Below, piece by piece: positions 63,318 to 64,000 of a stretch of 64,000 nucleotides of DNA. The position numbers were made by a program, and so were the translations under genes. The number at the start of each line of letters is the position of its first letter. The stretch's first letter is position 1. Source of the DNA: Paroceanicella profunda (GTDB taxonomy: Bacteria > Pseudomonadota > Alphaproteobacteria > Rhodobacterales > Rhodobacteraceae). The notes under the pieces are model-generated. The model saw only the letters and a program-made list of their open reading frames with translations, ran no database searches and had not been told where the DNA came from. The stretch spans positions 310,001-374,000 of the forward strand of contig NZ_CP040819.1 in assembly GCF_005887635.2 (NCBI RefSeq). Direction: 5' to 3'.

Positions 63318-63448
63318 AGCCGGCGTTTCGCTTCGCACGCAGACGTGATCCGCGCCGATTGCCCGGTACGGCTTCGCCTGGTCGCCGCGGACCCGTTCCC
63401 GGGGGCATGCGATGGGCCGCTCCCGCCCGACGAGCACGGAATTCGGCT

Positions 63449-64000
63449 TCAATGGGGGGTGTTGGCCAGGTGAGCGGCGAGGAGATCGATGAAGGCTCGC
63501 AATCGCTGAAGGCCTTTCAGGTCACGGTGATACCCCATCCAGATGTCGCGGGCGGGAGGCTCTGACGGGAGCTGGAGCCGGCGCAGCTCCGGGAGCTTGT
63601 CGCCGACAGCCCTGGGCAACACCGCGATGCCGACGCCCTGCGCGCACATCCGCCCCTGCACATTCCGGTTGTTGGATCGCACGGCGAGGGTGGCGTTCGG
63701 GAAACTGTCCCTGAGCCAGGCGATATCGGGGAACTGCCCGGTCGACGTGTCATGGGTGATGAGGCGGACCCCGGTGCCATCGCCATAGGTCGGATCGGGG
63801 GTTCCCCGTGCAACATAGGCGCCATAGGTCAGGCCGAACAGCCTTCGCTGGATGACGTCGGGCGCCTCGAAGGGGACAATCCGAAAGGCGATGTCGGCTT
63901 CGCGCTGAGCCAGGCTGAAGAGCCGGGTGCCCGTGAGGATCTCGATCTCCACGCCGGGATAGGCCCGTGAATACTCCGCCACGACAGGCGGAAGGACAAA
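63449..64000 (-). CDS. LysR-family regulator, C-terminal part (start outside window)
   Basis: The gene runs off the right edge; 183 C-terminal residues remain, all effector-binding (type-2 periplasmic fold) domain, with no HTH visible. VEIEILTGTRLFSLAQREADIAFRIVPFEAPDVIQRRLFGLTYGAYVAR and NNRNVQGRMCAQGVGIAVLPRAVGDKLP are typical LysR regions, and HRDLKGLQRLRAFIDLLAAHL is the usual ending. It is encoded upstream of, and in the same direction as, the TetR gene, 183 bp away. Target unknown. Confidence 0.9.
   Translation of the reverse strand, partial: FVLPPVVAEYSRAYPGVEIEILTGTRLFSLAQREADIAFRIVPFEAPDVIQRRLFGLTYGAYVARGTPDPTYGDGTGVRLITHDTSTGQFPDIAWLRDSFPNATLAVRSNNRNVQGRMCAQGVGIAVLPRAVGDKLPELRRLQLPSEPPARDIWMGYHRDLKGLQRLRAFIDLLAAHLANTPH

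Overview
The window is very GC-rich, densely packed DNA with long codon-biased genes and many 4-bp ATGA start/stop overlaps. Gene content points to an alphaproteobacterium, most likely a high-GC member of the Rhodobacterales: a rhizobial/rhodobacteral glycerol ABC operon, a Weimberg-type L-arabinose operon, a Bat/MoxR operon and LivFGHM-type transporters. I cannot name the genus. No rRNA, tRNA, CRISPR array or intact insertion sequence was seen.

Layout. 1-7.75 kb (+): the 3' part of a sugar ABC transporter followed by all five enzymes that oxidise L-arabinose to 2-oxoglutarate without phosphorylation. 8.1-9.7 kb (-): a RES toxin / Xre-MbcA-ParS antitoxin locus with an Imm50-like gene between the two, under a recognisable promoter. 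9.8-10.2 kb: a PaaI-type thioesterase. 10.4-20.7 kb: a glycerol regulon, glpD-S-T-P-Q-U-V-K on the minus strand with glpR divergent. The two ATPases GlpS and GlpT carry complementary defects that predict one active and one dead ATP site. 20.8-22.9 kb: a GAF-PAS-GGDEF-EAL protein. 23.1-30.8 kb (-): creatinase, a TetR regulator, a LivK/H/M/G/F-type ABC transporter and an M19 'dipeptidase' missing half of its metal ligands, together a probable creatine uptake and breakdown locus.

30.8-31.45 kb holds a roughly 30-bp GC-rich minisatellite of about ten units. 31.45-33.5 kb (-): a UvrD/Rep helicase with a near-consensus SOS box. 33.8-35.8 kb (+): a sensor histidine kinase and a glutathione S-transferase. 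36-40.3 kb (-): an RND efflux pump and its adaptor. 40.8-42.3 kb (+): AqpZ and a TetR regulator. 42.4-45.2 kb (-): an ATP-dependent DNA ligase and its MBL-fold exonuclease partner with a repeat-built acidic tail.

45.65-49.9 kb (-): a FecBCD-like metal/siderophore/cobalamin ABC transporter with TrmO and a small leader gene. 50.6-51.5 kb (+): an agmatinase-family ureohydrolase. 51.8-52.8 kb (-): an AcuI/YhdH reductase. 52.9-59.4 kb (-): a seven-gene Bat (MoxR-DUF58-VWA-BatD) operon with every junction overlapping. 60.2-64 kb (-): a molybdopterin oxidoreductase / cytochrome b pair, a DUF5666-like secreted protein, a TetR regulator with a candidate operator shared between two promoters, and a truncated LysR regulator at the edge.

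The catabolic blocks (arabinose, glycerol, creatine, guanidino compounds) suggest a heterotroph that scavenges plant- or animal-derived small molecules. The most useful new observations are the asymmetric GlpS/GlpT ATPase pair, the creatine locus with its unusual M19 protein and paired TetR operators, the SOS-like box before the helicase, the minisatellite-type repeats both between and inside genes, and the three-gene RES locus.
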